64,000 bases of DNA from an uncultured Dehalococcoidia bacterium (GTDB taxonomy: Bacteria; Chloroflexota; Dehalococcoidia; Lucifugimonadales; UBA3495): assembly GCA_951812625.1 (NCBI GenBank), contig CATOSP010000002.1, forward strand, positions 970,880 through 1,034,879, written 5' to 3'. The position numbers were made by a program, and so were the translations under genes. Positions 9,519 to 18,525 of this stretch are shown one piece after another. How positions within the stretch are numbered: position 1 is the first letter of the stretch; each line of letters begins with the position of its first letter. A model generated the notes under the pieces. The model was given only the letters and a program-made list of their open reading frames with translations, was not told where the DNA came from and ran no database searches.

Positions 9519-10632
9519 ATGGTGCAGGAGGTTTACACAGTCCATCTGACTGTGCAGGAGAAGGGACGGCTCAAGAGGATGATCCGGGCCGGCAGGAACT
9601 CGTCCCAGGCCATCACGCGGGCGCGCATACTTCTCAAGACCGACGAGGGTTGGACCGCTCCCCAGGTAGCCGCGGCGCTTGACGTGTCGGAGCGGACCGT
9701 GCGCCGTGTCAAGCGCCGGTACGTGGAGGAGGGACTGGAGGAGGTGCTGCGGCGCCACAACTCGCCCAACCCGTACCGGAAGGTGGACGAGCGCGTCGAA
9801 GCTCACCTGATAGCTCTGGCCTGCAGTCCGGCGCCAGAGGGTCACGATCACTGGACGCTGCGGACGTTAGCAGGCAAGGTGGTTGAGTTGGGGCTGGTGG
9901 CATCCTTGTCCCACGAGACGGTGCGGCTGCACCTGAAAAAACACCCTCAAGCCGTGGCGGAAGCAGCAGTGGTGCATCCCCAGGGCAGGCGGGGAGTTCG
10001 TGGCGGCCATGGAGAACGTGCTGGACCTCTACGCTGAGCCTTACGATCCCCGGAGGCCGGTGGTCTGCTTCGGCGAGACCTCCACCCAACTGCTCGCGGA
10101 AAGCAGGTCACCCCTGCCGGCCGGGCCCGGACGTCCCAGGCGCGAGGACTGCGAATACGTGCGGTCCGGCACCCGCAACCTGTTCCTGACCTGCGAGCCC
10201 AAGGCTGGCTGGCGCCATGTGGAGATAACCCAGTGGCGTACCATGCAGGAATTCACTCATCAGATGCGCTGGCTGGTGGACGAGGCCTACCCGGACGTTC
10301 CGGTGATCCGCCTGATATTGGACAATCTGAACACTCACCGGATGGCGTCGCTGTACGAGACCTTCCCGGCCCCGGAGGCGCGGCGCATCGCCAGGCGGCT
10401 GGAGTTCCATCACACGCCCAGGCACGGGAGCTGGCTGAACATGGGGGAGATCGAGTTCAGCGTGCTGGCCCGGGCCTGCCTGCGCGGACGCAACGCCGAC
10501 GGGGAGAGCCTGGAAACTGCCGTGGACGCCTGCGTGTCAGAGCGCAACACTACGGCATCTGCCATTAACTGGCGTTTCACCGCCAAGGACGCGCGACGCA
10601 AACTCCACCGTCTCTACCCCTGCCATTCTTGA
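9519..10632 (+). pseudogene. IS630-family transposase, frameshifted and with first catalytic Asp changed to Gly
   Basis: N-terminal HTH (QAITRARILLKTDEGWTAPQVAAALDVSERTVRRVKRRYVEEGLEEVL) in ORF 9504-10037; catalytic part RPVVCFGETSTQLL...LILDNLNTH...HTPRHGSWLNMGEIEFSVL in ORF 10000-10632. Confidence 0.87.
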
Positions 10633-10677
10633 TTTGACTGAATAGTTGGATAGAGCTAGGATTGACCCGTAATTCGC

Positions 10678-11967
10678 CTACAGCAGGTTCCACCGGGGAT
10701 TGGCATCAGCCTCGGCCTTAAGGCGGTCGACGATCCAGTCCCTGACCGACTCGTCCAGGTAGAAAGTAGGGCGGAGCAGTTCGCTCTCGTCCTCTATTAG
10801 CCCTTCCTCTAGGGACTTCTGGGCGGCTGAGGTGCCCGGTCGCACTCGCACCCCGACCCGCAAATTCGCTAGGGCGGGGCTGATGTCCTGCAGAAAGTGC
10901 AGCTTGGCCTCCACCGTCTCCGCGGTCTCGCCCGGTTCTCCGAAGTACTGGGAAATCACGTAGTTGATTCCGGTGTCGTCGCAGCGCTGGCAGATTTCCT
11001 TAAGGGGCTCCAGCCGCGCGTCCAGCGGTTCATCCTCCAGGCTCTCACCGGCCACTCCCTTCATAATCACCAGGCCTGACCCAGCCTGTTTCATCAAGCC
11101 CAGGACTTCCTCGTCACAGGCTTCGGGCACAGGGGCGAGGTAGCTGTTCCAGCGCACCTTCAGGTCGGCATCGATCAGGGAATGGCACAATGCCTTGGCG
11201 TGTTGAAGAGGGACATTGAACCCGGAGTCGATGAAGAATACCTTGCGCAGTCCGAACCTCTCTTTCATGTCGTGGACTTCGTGCACGACGTCTTCGATGG
11301 GCTTCAGCACACGCCAGTTGGTGTCCTTCCCAACTTCAATCGAGTGGGAGAAGCTGTCGTCGAGCTTGGTCACTATGCCTATGCCGAACCCGGCCTGCTC
11401 ATAGCGGGACATGTCCAGTTCTTCCAACCGTGGAGGCTTGGCAAAGTTGGAGTAGGCCAGCCCTCGATAAACTGTCTCTCCGTCGTTGCTACGGTAGACT
11501 AGGCCAGGGAGATTGTGGAAGTTCTCGCCGCTCTCGATCGAAGCTGCAATCTGAGCGAAGGTCTCCCCACCGTCCCCGGCCACGCCCAGGTCAGGCTCCA
11601 GGTAATTGAAGCACTCCGTGGGCAGCAGGCTGAACCCGGGGCCGCCGCACACTATGGTCGCCTTGGACAGGGAGCGAACGCGGTCTATGACCGCCCTGGT
11701 GGACGGCAACGCCCATTGCGGGTCCATATAACTGGAGTTATCCAAATTGCGCAGGGATATGCCGACGAGGTCGGGATGGAATTCTTTGACTGTGCGCTCA
11801 GTCTCTCCGAGGTAGTCCTCGGAGAACATCAAGTCCAGAACCCTAAGGTCGTGCAGTTCCGGGTCAAGGTGCCCGGCAATGTAGGCCAACCCGATGGGAA
11901 CAGGCCTGGCGTTCATGCGGCTCATCAGGCGCTGGTGGCGGTTGGTGGCAATCAGCAGGATGCGCAT
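10678..11967 (-). CDS. B12-binding/radical-SAM-type protein lacking the CxxxCxxC [4Fe-4S] motif
   Basis: N-terminal B12-binding-like Rossmann domain (VPIGLAYIAGHL...PDLVGISLRN...IVCGGPGFSLLP) and rSAM-like barrel (RKVFFIDSGFNVPLQHAKALC, FGEPGETAETVEAKLHFL, VGVRVRPGT) but TKLDDSFSHSIE where TKxGCxFxCxxC is expected. Confidence 0.8.
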   Translation of the reverse strand: MRILLIATNRHQRLMSRMNARPVPIGLAYIAGHLDPELHDLRVLDLMFSEDYLGETERTVKEFHPDLVGISLRNLDNSSYMDPQWALPSTRAVIDRVRSLSKATIVCGGPGFSLLPTECFNYLEPDLGVAGDGGETFAQIAASIESGENFHNLPGLVYRSNDGETVYRGLAYSNFAKPPRLEELDMSRYEQAGFGIGIVTKLDDSFSHSIEVGKDTNWRVLKPIEDVVHEVHDMKERFGLRKVFFIDSGFNVPLQHAKALCHSLIDADLKVRWNSYLAPVPEACDEEVLGLMKQAGSGLVIMKGVAGESLEDEPLDARLEPLKEICQRCDDTGINYVISQYFGEPGETAETVEAKLHFLQDISPALANLRVGVRVRPGTSAAQKSLEEGLIEDESELLRPTFYLDESVRDWIVDRLKAEADANPRWNLL

Positions 11968-12155
11968 GTCTCACTCCTGAGCTGGCTGAGTGGTGAGCTG
12001 GGGAACGGGTCGGTTGGAAGTCGATCACAGGCTACGTACGTCCGCAAGTCTATCCTTGGGTATCCGGCGTGTCAAAACTTCGCACGTCGGGACAACAGAT
12101 GGACTAATATAGAGTAACGCGACGTATAGCGAACCTTGTGCGGAGACGATTAATC

Positions 12156-12533
12156 ATGGCAAGGATCGGATTGGTCCGGGAGGCCGAGGCCACCGGGAAG
12201 GTCAAGGAGATCTACGATGAGATCAAGGATACGATGGGATGGAAGTTCGTCCCTGAGACCTTTCAGTTAATGGCGCACAATCTGGAACACTTGGAAACCT
12301 ATTGGACACACTACAAATCGGTGATGGAGCCAGGCCTGGTTGACATAAAGACCAAGAAGTTGATTGCGTTTGTGGTGTCGGCAATGAATAACTGTCAGGC
12401 TTGAGTGAGTTTCCATCTGGATGCCGTGAAGCATCTGGGAATGGGAGACTCTTTCCTGGCCGAGGTAGTTGAGGTGATGACCGAGGTAGGCAAAGGTAAT
12501 CTGATGATGCACTCGCTGGGCGGCAGGCACTAG
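12156..12533 (+). CDS. candidate selenoprotein: AhpD-like/carboxymuconolactone decarboxylase-family protein with CxxU (in-frame TGA at 12402-12404)
   Basis: MARIGLVREAEATGKVKEIYDEIKDTMGWKFVPETFQLMAHNLEHLETYWTHYKSVMEPGLVDIKTKKLIAFVVSAMNNCQA[TGA]VSFHLDAVKHLGMGDSFLAEVVEVMTEVGKGNLMMHSLGGRH*; the family normally reads NNCxYCVxFH. Confidence 0.7.
12413..12444 (+). promoter_or_regulatory. putative bacterial SECIS hairpin
   Basis: CCATCTGGATGC-CGTGAA-GCATCTGGG-AA-TGG: 9-bp stem with three G-U pairs, a 2-nt bulge and 3 more bp; apical loop CGUGAA has G at position 2 and begins 20 nt after the TGA. Confidence 0.5.
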
Positions 12534-12637
12534 GGATACTTCGGTATCCGGTGGTGGCTTGACCTTGAGCGCCCTTGATAAATACAATCCGACAAAGCTC
12601 GGCACGAATTCCCACGCAAACGCACGTAGGGGGAGAC

Positions 12638-14185
12638 ATGAGATACGACTACATCATTGTCGGAGCCGGTTCTGCTGGTAGCACGCTGGCTAGCAGGCTG
12701 TCGGAGGACCCAGATAAATCGGTGCTCTTGTTGGAAGCAGGGCCGGACTTCCCGAACTTCGAGCATCTGCCCGACGATATTAAGCTGGGCAACAACGTGT
12801 GGCTCTCTGCCTACGGCCCCCACTCCTGGGGTTTCGAAGCCCAGGTGACCCCCCAGCAGACTAATCTCGTCATACCCCGGGGCAAAGCCACCGGCGGGTC
12901 CAGCGCCATCAACGGTCAGGTCTTGTACCGGGGAATTCCCGATGACTACGACCGATGGGCCGAGTGGGGCAACGACGAGTGGGCATACACGAGGATCCTC
13001 CCCTACTTCCGCAAGATGGAGACCGACCTGGACTATCCTGGTGGAGATTTCCACGGTGACGAAGGTCCGATTCCGGTGCGTCGGTATCCAAGGAACGAAT
13101 GGCTGCCCCATGCAACAGCGTTCCAGGAAGCCTGCCTGGCAGAGGGATTTCCGGACGACCCGGACCAGAATCACCCCGATTCAACAGGTGTGTCGCCCAG
13201 GGCGCGGAACACGCTCGAGGGCGTCCGTATCAGCACCGCTATTGCTTACCTCGGCCCGGCGCGGCACCGTCTGAACCTCACCGTCAAGGCGGACGTCCAT
13301 ACACGCCGGGTACTGTTCAGTGGAAAGCGAGCGGTGGGGGTTGAGGCCGAGAGCGGCGGAGAGATTTTCTCCGTCCAAGGAGACAACATCATCCTCAGCA
13401 GTGGTGCCATTGGTTCTCCCCACCTGCTGCTGCTCTCCGGTGTGGGACCCGCGCAGCACCTGGGAAGCTTCGGTGTGCCGCTGGTCCAAGACTCGCCAGG
13501 CGTGGGCCAGAACCTGCGCGACCACCCGTCGGCTACGGTGCTGTACCGGGCCAGGAGTGATAAACCCGACGTTCAGGCTCCGGTGATCCAGGTCGGCCTG
13601 CGGTACACGGTCGAGGGTTCATACTTGCGCAACGACATGCAGGTAAGCCCGACCATGCTCACCAGTGAGCACCGGCCCGTGCAGGTGGAAATCAACGATG
13701 ACGGAAACTACCTGGGGGTCAGTTGCAGCCTGCAGTTGGCGCTCGGGGCTGGGGAGTTGCGGCTGCAAACAACCGATCCTGCCGTTCAGCCATACCTGAA
13801 CTACAACTACTACACCGAGGAGTTTGACCTGGAACGAATGCGTAAGGCGGTCCGGCTGGCCATCCGCCTCGCCGATCATCCATCCTTTCGGGACCTGATT
13901 GTCGAGCGAGTTTCACCCACGGATGGGGAACTGGCTTCGGACCACACCTTGAACGACTGGCTAATGCAGTACACTGGCACTTCCCACCACATATCTGGCA
14001 CGTGCAAGATGGGGCCGGATTCGGACGGAATGGCCGTGGTGGACCAGTATGCGAAGGTGCGCGGTGTCGAGGGACTGAGGGTGGCGGACGCCTCCATCAT
14101 GCCCGATTGCATCCGGGCCAATACGAACGCCACCACGATAATGATCGCAGAGAGGGTCGCCGACTTCATCAAGGAAGGACGTTAA
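12638..14185 (+). CDS. GMC family oxidoreductase (choline dehydrogenase-like)
   Basis: MRYDYIIVGAGSAGSTLASRLSEDP, GKATGGSSAINGQVLYRG, SSGAIGSPHLLLLSGVGP, HHISGTCKMG, IMPDCIRANTNATTIMIAERVAD. Confidence 0.93.
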   Translation: MRYDYIIVGAGSAGSTLASRLSEDPDKSVLLLEAGPDFPNFEHLPDDIKLGNNVWLSAYGPHSWGFEAQVTPQQTNLVIPRGKATGGSSAINGQVLYRGIPDDYDRWAEWGNDEWAYTRILPYFRKMETDLDYPGGDFHGDEGPIPVRRYPRNEWLPHATAFQEACLAEGFPDDPDQNHPDSTGVSPRARNTLEGVRISTAIAYLGPARHRLNLTVKADVHTRRVLFSGKRAVGVEAESGGEIFSVQGDNIILSSGAIGSPHLLLLSGVGPAQHLGSFGVPLVQDSPGVGQNLRDHPSATVLYRARSDKPDVQAPVIQVGLRYTVEGSYLRNDMQVSPTMLTSEHRPVQVEINDDGNYLGVSCSLQLALGAGELRLQTTDPAVQPYLNYNYYTEEFDLERMRKAVRLAIRLADHPSFRDLIVERVSPTDGELASDHTLNDWLMQYTGTSHHISGTCKMGPDSDGMAVVDQYAKVRGVEGLRVADASIMPDCIRANTNATTIMIAERVADFIKEGR

Positions 14186-14227
14186 CTTCCCTGGCGCCTC
14201 CAGATGCGGGCTACGGATACGCACCCC

Positions 14228-14257
14228 GACAGGGAGGGAACATGTTCCCTCCCTGTC
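14228..14257. terminator. perfect 30-nt palindrome between convergent genes; probable bidirectional terminator
   Basis: GACAGGGAGGGAACA|TGTTCCCTCCCTGTC, 15-bp arms, no spacer. Confidence 0.6.
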
Positions 14258-14266
14258 GTGTCTCGG

Positions 14267-14662
14267 CTAGTCCCTCCGCTGCACCAATTCGATCAAGACA
14301 TCGTCGGGGCCCTCGATGTAAGACAGACGGCCTCCCCCGGCCACTTCGGTGATTGGCAAGACTACTCTTACACCGGCCGCTTCGAGCCGCGCCATGTCGG
14401 AATCGATGTCGTCCACCACGAAACCGAAATGCTCCAGCCCAAGCCGGTTCAACTCGGCCACCGGCCTATCCTGAGGTGAGCCTTCCCTCTGGGATGAGAT
14501 GTTGAGCCGCACCGGACCGTCCAACTCCATACCGATGGTGATGGTTCCGGGCATGACCTCTCGCGCCGACAAGACCTTGGCCCCGAAGTGCTTTTCGTAC
14601 CAGCCAGCAGATGCATGAGGGTCTGCTGCCCGGATGTGTACGTGATTGATTGCGTAACCCAT
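14267..14662 (-). CDS. VOC family protein (glyoxalase/dioxygenase fold)
   Basis: INHVHIRAADPHASAGWYEKHFGAKV, LGLEHFGFVVDDIDSDMARLEAAGV, YIEGPDDVLIELVQ. Confidence 0.85.
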   Translation of the reverse strand: MGYAINHVHIRAADPHASAGWYEKHFGAKVLSAREVMPGTITIGMELDGPVRLNISSQREGSPQDRPVAELNRLGLEHFGFVVDDIDSDMARLEAAGVRVVLPITEVAGGGRLSYIEGPDDVLIELVQRRD

Positions 14663-14724
14663 AGTTTCACTCCTTCGGACCGTTCAGGCCACAGGCTCAT
14701 CAGCTCCAAGGTGTTGCTCCCGAC

Positions 14725-15483
14725 CTAACCTCTCCCAATGTAGGGCATCGTGGTGGCCATCACCGTCATAAACTGCACGTTTGCGTCCAGGGGCAAGCTT
14801 GCCATATAGATTACTGCTTTGGCCACGTTTTCCACGTCCATCGTTGGTTCGGCCAGAAGTTCCCCGGTGGGTTGGAGGATTCCCGTGGAGATTACGCCCG
14901 TCATCTCAGTGGCTGCGTTGCCTATATCGATTTGACCGCAGGCGATGTTGTACTTGCGCCCGTCCAACGAAGAGGAACGCGTGAGCCCGGTCATAGCGTG
15001 CTTGGTGGCAGTATAGGGCGCAGAGTTGGGCCGTGGCACCTGGGCCGAAATGGAACCGTTGTTGATGATTCGGCCTCCCATCGGGTCCTGCTCCTTCATC
15101 ATTCGGAAGGCTTCCTGGGTGCAGAGGAAGGCTCCCGTGATGTTGACATTAACGACCGTTTGCCACTGCTCGTAGGTCAGGTCTTCCAGGAGCACTGGAG
15201 GGGCGCTCGCCCCGGCGTTGTTGAACAAAAGGTCCAGCCTTCCGAATCTCTCCTTGGTCGCTGTAAACAGGTCGCGTACCTGCTCCGGATCGCCAACGTC
15301 GGTGGAGACCACCAGGGTCCGGGAATCGTCCGGCCCGGCATCCGAGACCGTGTCCTCCAGTGGTTGTGTTCGCCGCCCGGCCAGCGTCACCGAATACCCT
15401 TCCCTCAGCAGCGCCAGGGCGGCGCTCTTGCCGACGCCCGTGCCCGCCCCTGTTACTATTGCGACTCTTGGCTGGGAACTCAT
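14725..15483 (-). CDS. SDR family NAD(P)-dependent oxidoreductase
   Basis: [59 protein letters not shown]. Confidence 0.9.
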   Translation of the reverse strand: MSSQPRVAIVTGAGTGVGKSAALALLREGYSVTLAGRRTQPLEDTVSDAGPDDSRTLVVSTDVGDPEQVRDLFTATKERFGRLDLLFNNAGASAPPVLLEDLTYEQWQTVVNVNITGAFLCTQEAFRMMKEQDPMGGRIINNGSISAQVPRPNSAPYTATKHAMTGLTRSSSLDGRKYNIACGQIDIGNAATEMTGVISTGILQPTGELLAEPTMDVENVAKAVIYMASLPLDANVQFMTVMATTMPYIGRG

Positions 15484-15541
15484 GCTCCGCGTCTCCGTTG
15501 TGTCCTTTTGTCATCGGGTGAGGTCAGCTGGTTTCCAGGAC

Positions 15542-16558
15542 TTAGGCATCGATGCTGTAGACCCGTTCCGCGTTGTCATGCAACATGGCTGCCCTCTCGG
15601 ATGGGGAATAGCTGCTGGTCATGCGCTTGAATGCGTTGTACATGACGTTGTATGAGTATGAAACTTTGTCGGGAGGGAAGTTGCTCTCGAACATTGACCT
15701 CTCCGGCCCGAACTGCTCGATGCAATAGGTCATCAGGGGAGCCATCGCCTCTGCCAGTTCCTCGGAGCCTATTGGCGTCTCACGGGTGTGCCAGTCGAAC
15801 CCGTAGCGCGGCTGGCCAACACCCCCCAGTTTGACCACGACGTTGGGACACTGTGCCACAGCTGCCACGCCATCGCGCCATGCCGGGATCACCTCGTCGT
15901 CCCGGTTCCCGTAAGGCCCGACTCGCATGAGACCACAAATGTGGTTAGACACGATTGTGAGGTCCGGGATAGCCTTGGCGAACTCCGCCAGCTCGTGGAG
16001 TTGAGGGAAGAATACTGTGTTTTCGTAGACCAGGCCCTTGCGCGCCAGCACCATGGCCCCGGCGCGGAATTGCTCGCTTGAAAGCATACCTTCCGGCGCG
16101 CGGTTCTCCACTTCCGTGTGCGGGTCCCAGCCCGCAGAGTGGCGTATGCCCCGGAAGCGGTTGGGGCTAGCCGCCTGCAGCGCGTCCAGCACCCGTTCCA
16201 CTCCGTCGCCGAGACTCAGGTTGGCATGGCCAATAATGGCCGCCGCGGCCCGGCAGGGGCCGTACAGCCCGCTGGCGCTGGCGGCCGCTAGGCCCTGTAC
16301 GAACTCGACCTCTCCCACCGGTCGCATCTCATCCGGACCATCGGGGCGGTACATGGCCCTCGCCTCGATAAATACGGTGGAACGGACGTTGTGGCCGCTG
16401 TTCACGTCTGCCATCAACTCATGTAGCAGGTAACGGTGATAAGGGACCCTTTCGCGCCGGAAGTCCCAGAAGTGGTGGTGCGCGTCGCAGATGGGCATGT
16501 CCGGTTCCAGTGTTGGTTCCTCTGTCAACGCCAGCCAGTCGTTGCCTCCGTAAGCCAT
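15542..16558 (-). CDS. amidohydrolase family protein (TIM-barrel lactonase-like)
   Basis: MPICDAHHHFWDF, IIGHANLSLGDGVERVLDAL, FRGIRHSAGWD, VVKLGGVGQP, RSMFESNFPPDK. Confidence 0.88.
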   Translation of the reverse strand: MAYGGNDWLALTEEPTLEPDMPICDAHHHFWDFRRERVPYHRYLLHELMADVNSGHNVRSTVFIEARAMYRPDGPDEMRPVGEVEFVQGLAAASASGLYGPCRAAAAIIGHANLSLGDGVERVLDALQAASPNRFRGIRHSAGWDPHTEVENRAPEGMLSSEQFRAGAMVLARKGLVYENTVFFPQLHELAEFAKAIPDLTIVSNHICGLMRVGPYGNRDDEVIPAWRDGVAAVAQCPNVVVKLGGVGQPRYGFDWHTRETPIGSEELAEAMAPLMTYCIEQFGPERSMFESNFPPDKVSYSYNVMYNAFKRMTSSYSPSERAAMLHDNAERVYSIDA

Positions 16559-16739
16559 AGCTGCGCCTCCGTTATCTGATCGGGTCCGGGGCTACCCGGT
16601 ACAATTCACCTTCAGTCAAGTATGAGCGGCTCTAATCCTAACACACACCCGGCTCTGCAGTGTTGGTTGCACGGAGCTCCGCAAACAGAGCCGCGTACCG
16701 ACTTCACCAGGGCTGGTCTCATCCTCAGCCACTTGCCAA

Positions 16740-16960
16740 TCCTCACACTACTGACACTCACCCATTCCCAACCCTGGATGCGATCCCCTATCACGTGTTG
16801 TGCCGTCAGGCTCCTGACACTGATGCCCAAGCATAGCCCATGTCGAATGGACTTTCCCGCAACGTCACCCAATTCCGGAGCATTGGCCGGAATTTGTGAA
16901 AGTGAGGGGATTTGGGAGGAAATGGCAGGGAAATTTTCAATTTCCCTGCTAGTCCATCTG
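16740..16960. repeat. copy A of a degenerate intergenic repeat (partner at about 56700-57000)
   Basis: ACTGACACTCACCC...GGATGCGATCCCCTATCACGTGTTG and GGAATTTGTGAAAGTGAGGGGATTTGGGAGGAAATGGCAGGGAAATT-TTC-AATTTCCCTGC; closely similar to copy B. Confidence 0.6.
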
Positions 16961-17101
16961 ACTCCAGAGAGTGACCGCTAAAGTGCATCCCCTAAGCCCA
17001 ATGCTGCCAGCCGTCCGGCTCCACGGGCCTATCGCCTTCTTCTAAGATGTGTCGGGCCATGGGGCGGGAGTGGACCGCGAGACAGTCCCGGTCCGGTTCC
17101 G

Positions 17102-17629
17102 TTACCGGTTCACCCACTCAAAACCCAGGTGGGCATAGCGGACGAAGACCGTCCCGAAGGGCGCGGCCAGGGGGCCATTAGCGGCAAGTATCGCTATCGT
17201 ATGCTTCGCACCGGGTACCGCTTCAGCAGTTACCGGAACCCTCTGTGGCACGTTGAACCCCTGCACGGCACCCCTGTCCCGATTGCACTCACCGTCAATC
17301 CATATCTCGCCGTAGTCGTCGACGCACGTCTCGAACTGGACACGCATCCCATCGGTAGGCAATCCGTTCACCGTCTGCGGAATGGTGATCGTCGTCCGGT
17401 ACCACGCGAATGTGAACCCCCCGGATATGCCAACGGAGATGTCTTCGGAAACGTCCCAGCCCGAGTCGTCGTAGTCCGGCAGCCGCGCCGGGCTGCCCTC
17501 TCCTCCCGCAACCAGCCCTTGGTTGGCCTCGCCCGGCACATAACCAATGCGGTACTTCCACTCCGCTCCGGCAACTTCCCGACCTGGCGATTGTCCTATG
17601 TCTATCGTTACTCGTGGCATAGTGCGCAC
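17102..17629 (-). CDS. stand-alone galactose-binding-like (GH2 sugar-binding type) beta-sandwich protein
   Basis: DYDDSGWDVSEDISVGISGGFTFAWYRTTITIP, RVQFETCVDDYGEIWIDG; resembles N-terminal sugar-binding domains of GH2 enzymes. Confidence 0.55.
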   Translation of the reverse strand: MRTMPRVTIDIGQSPGREVAGAEWKYRIGYVPGEANQGLVAGGEGSPARLPDYDDSGWDVSEDISVGISGGFTFAWYRTTITIPQTVNGLPTDGMRVQFETCVDDYGEIWIDGECNRDRGAVQGFNVPQRVPVTAEAVPGAKHTIAILAANGPLAAPFGTVFVRYAHLGFEWVNR

Positions 17630-17804
17630 TCACCTCTTCTGCAATTCCCAAAATGGCGATGATGGCCCTGCTGGGTATCGCGAATTGTACTTCAATGGGC
17701 ACCTCATGCGAATCAGGAGTATGGTGACAGAACAACGCTAGGGCCATCCTATCCCCGTGCCGGTCGAATTGTGCTTTAATACGCTAGAGAAGAGAGGTGT
17801 CGTT

Positions 17805-18479
17805 ATGGTCAAGAAGAAGGGTACCGCGCTGCTGGTAGTGTATACCGACGTTGCAGTGGAACATGACGCCGATTTCAACGCATGGTACAACCAGGAGCAC
17901 CTGCCCGAGCGGTTAAGTGCTCCCGGCTTCCTTGATGCGGCCCGGTACGAAGCTCTCCGTGGCGGTCCGCGCTATCTGGCGGTCTACGAGCTTGATTCGG
18001 TGGAAGCGCTCCAGACCGACGAGTATCTGCGGCAACGGGATAACCCCACCGAGTGGTCTAGGCGCGTGTCTCCTCTAATGGCTGCGGGCGGGATGATCCG
18101 TAACGTCTACACCCAAGTGTACCCGTCCGGGAACGACGCGGATACTCTGGGCAGGGGCATGGCGCCCGCGCTCCAGATTGGCCGGATGGACGTACCGCCG
18201 GAGTTGGAAGCCAGGTACAACGAATACTATGATACCGTTCGAACCCCGGCTAACCTGAAGCTCCCTGGCTGCTTGCACGTGCGCCGTTACCACGCGGTCG
18301 AAGGGTCGCCCAAGTACTTCACCATGTACGAGTTCGAGCACGAGAAGGTACCGGAAACCCTGGCCTGGGAGGCCCAGCGCCAGCAGGATACCATGCACCA
18401 GTATATTGGCGGGTCCTATGGGCATGCCCCCGGTTCGCCCGGAGTATACCGGCGAGTGTATCCGCCACGAGCGTTCTGA
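17805..18479 (+). CDS. EthD-like/DUF4286-type dimeric alpha-beta barrel protein
   Basis: Duplicated ferredoxin-like halves with DADFNAWYNQEHLPERLSAPGFLDAARYEA and ARYNEYYDTVRTPANLKLPGCLHVRRY. Confidence 0.65.
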   Translation: MVKKKGTALLVVYTDVAVEHDADFNAWYNQEHLPERLSAPGFLDAARYEALRGGPRYLAVYELDSVEALQTDEYLRQRDNPTEWSRRVSPLMAAGGMIRNVYTQVYPSGNDADTLGRGMAPALQIGRMDVPPELEARYNEYYDTVRTPANLKLPGCLHVRRYHAVEGSPKYFTMYEFEHEKVPETLAWEAQRQQDTMHQYIGGSYGHAPGSPGVYRRVYPPRAF

Positions 18480-18525
18480 GAGATTCAGGGACCGGAATCC
18501 CAAGCACCGGATGGGGAGTAACGCT

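Noticed and set aside
9937-9950. Canonical -1 slippery heptamer A_AAA_AAC in the IS630 transposase
   Set aside because: The heptamer sequence is present, but in register with the downstream frame; reaching the catalytic frame needs +1 (or -2), so classical -1 frameshifting does not apply.
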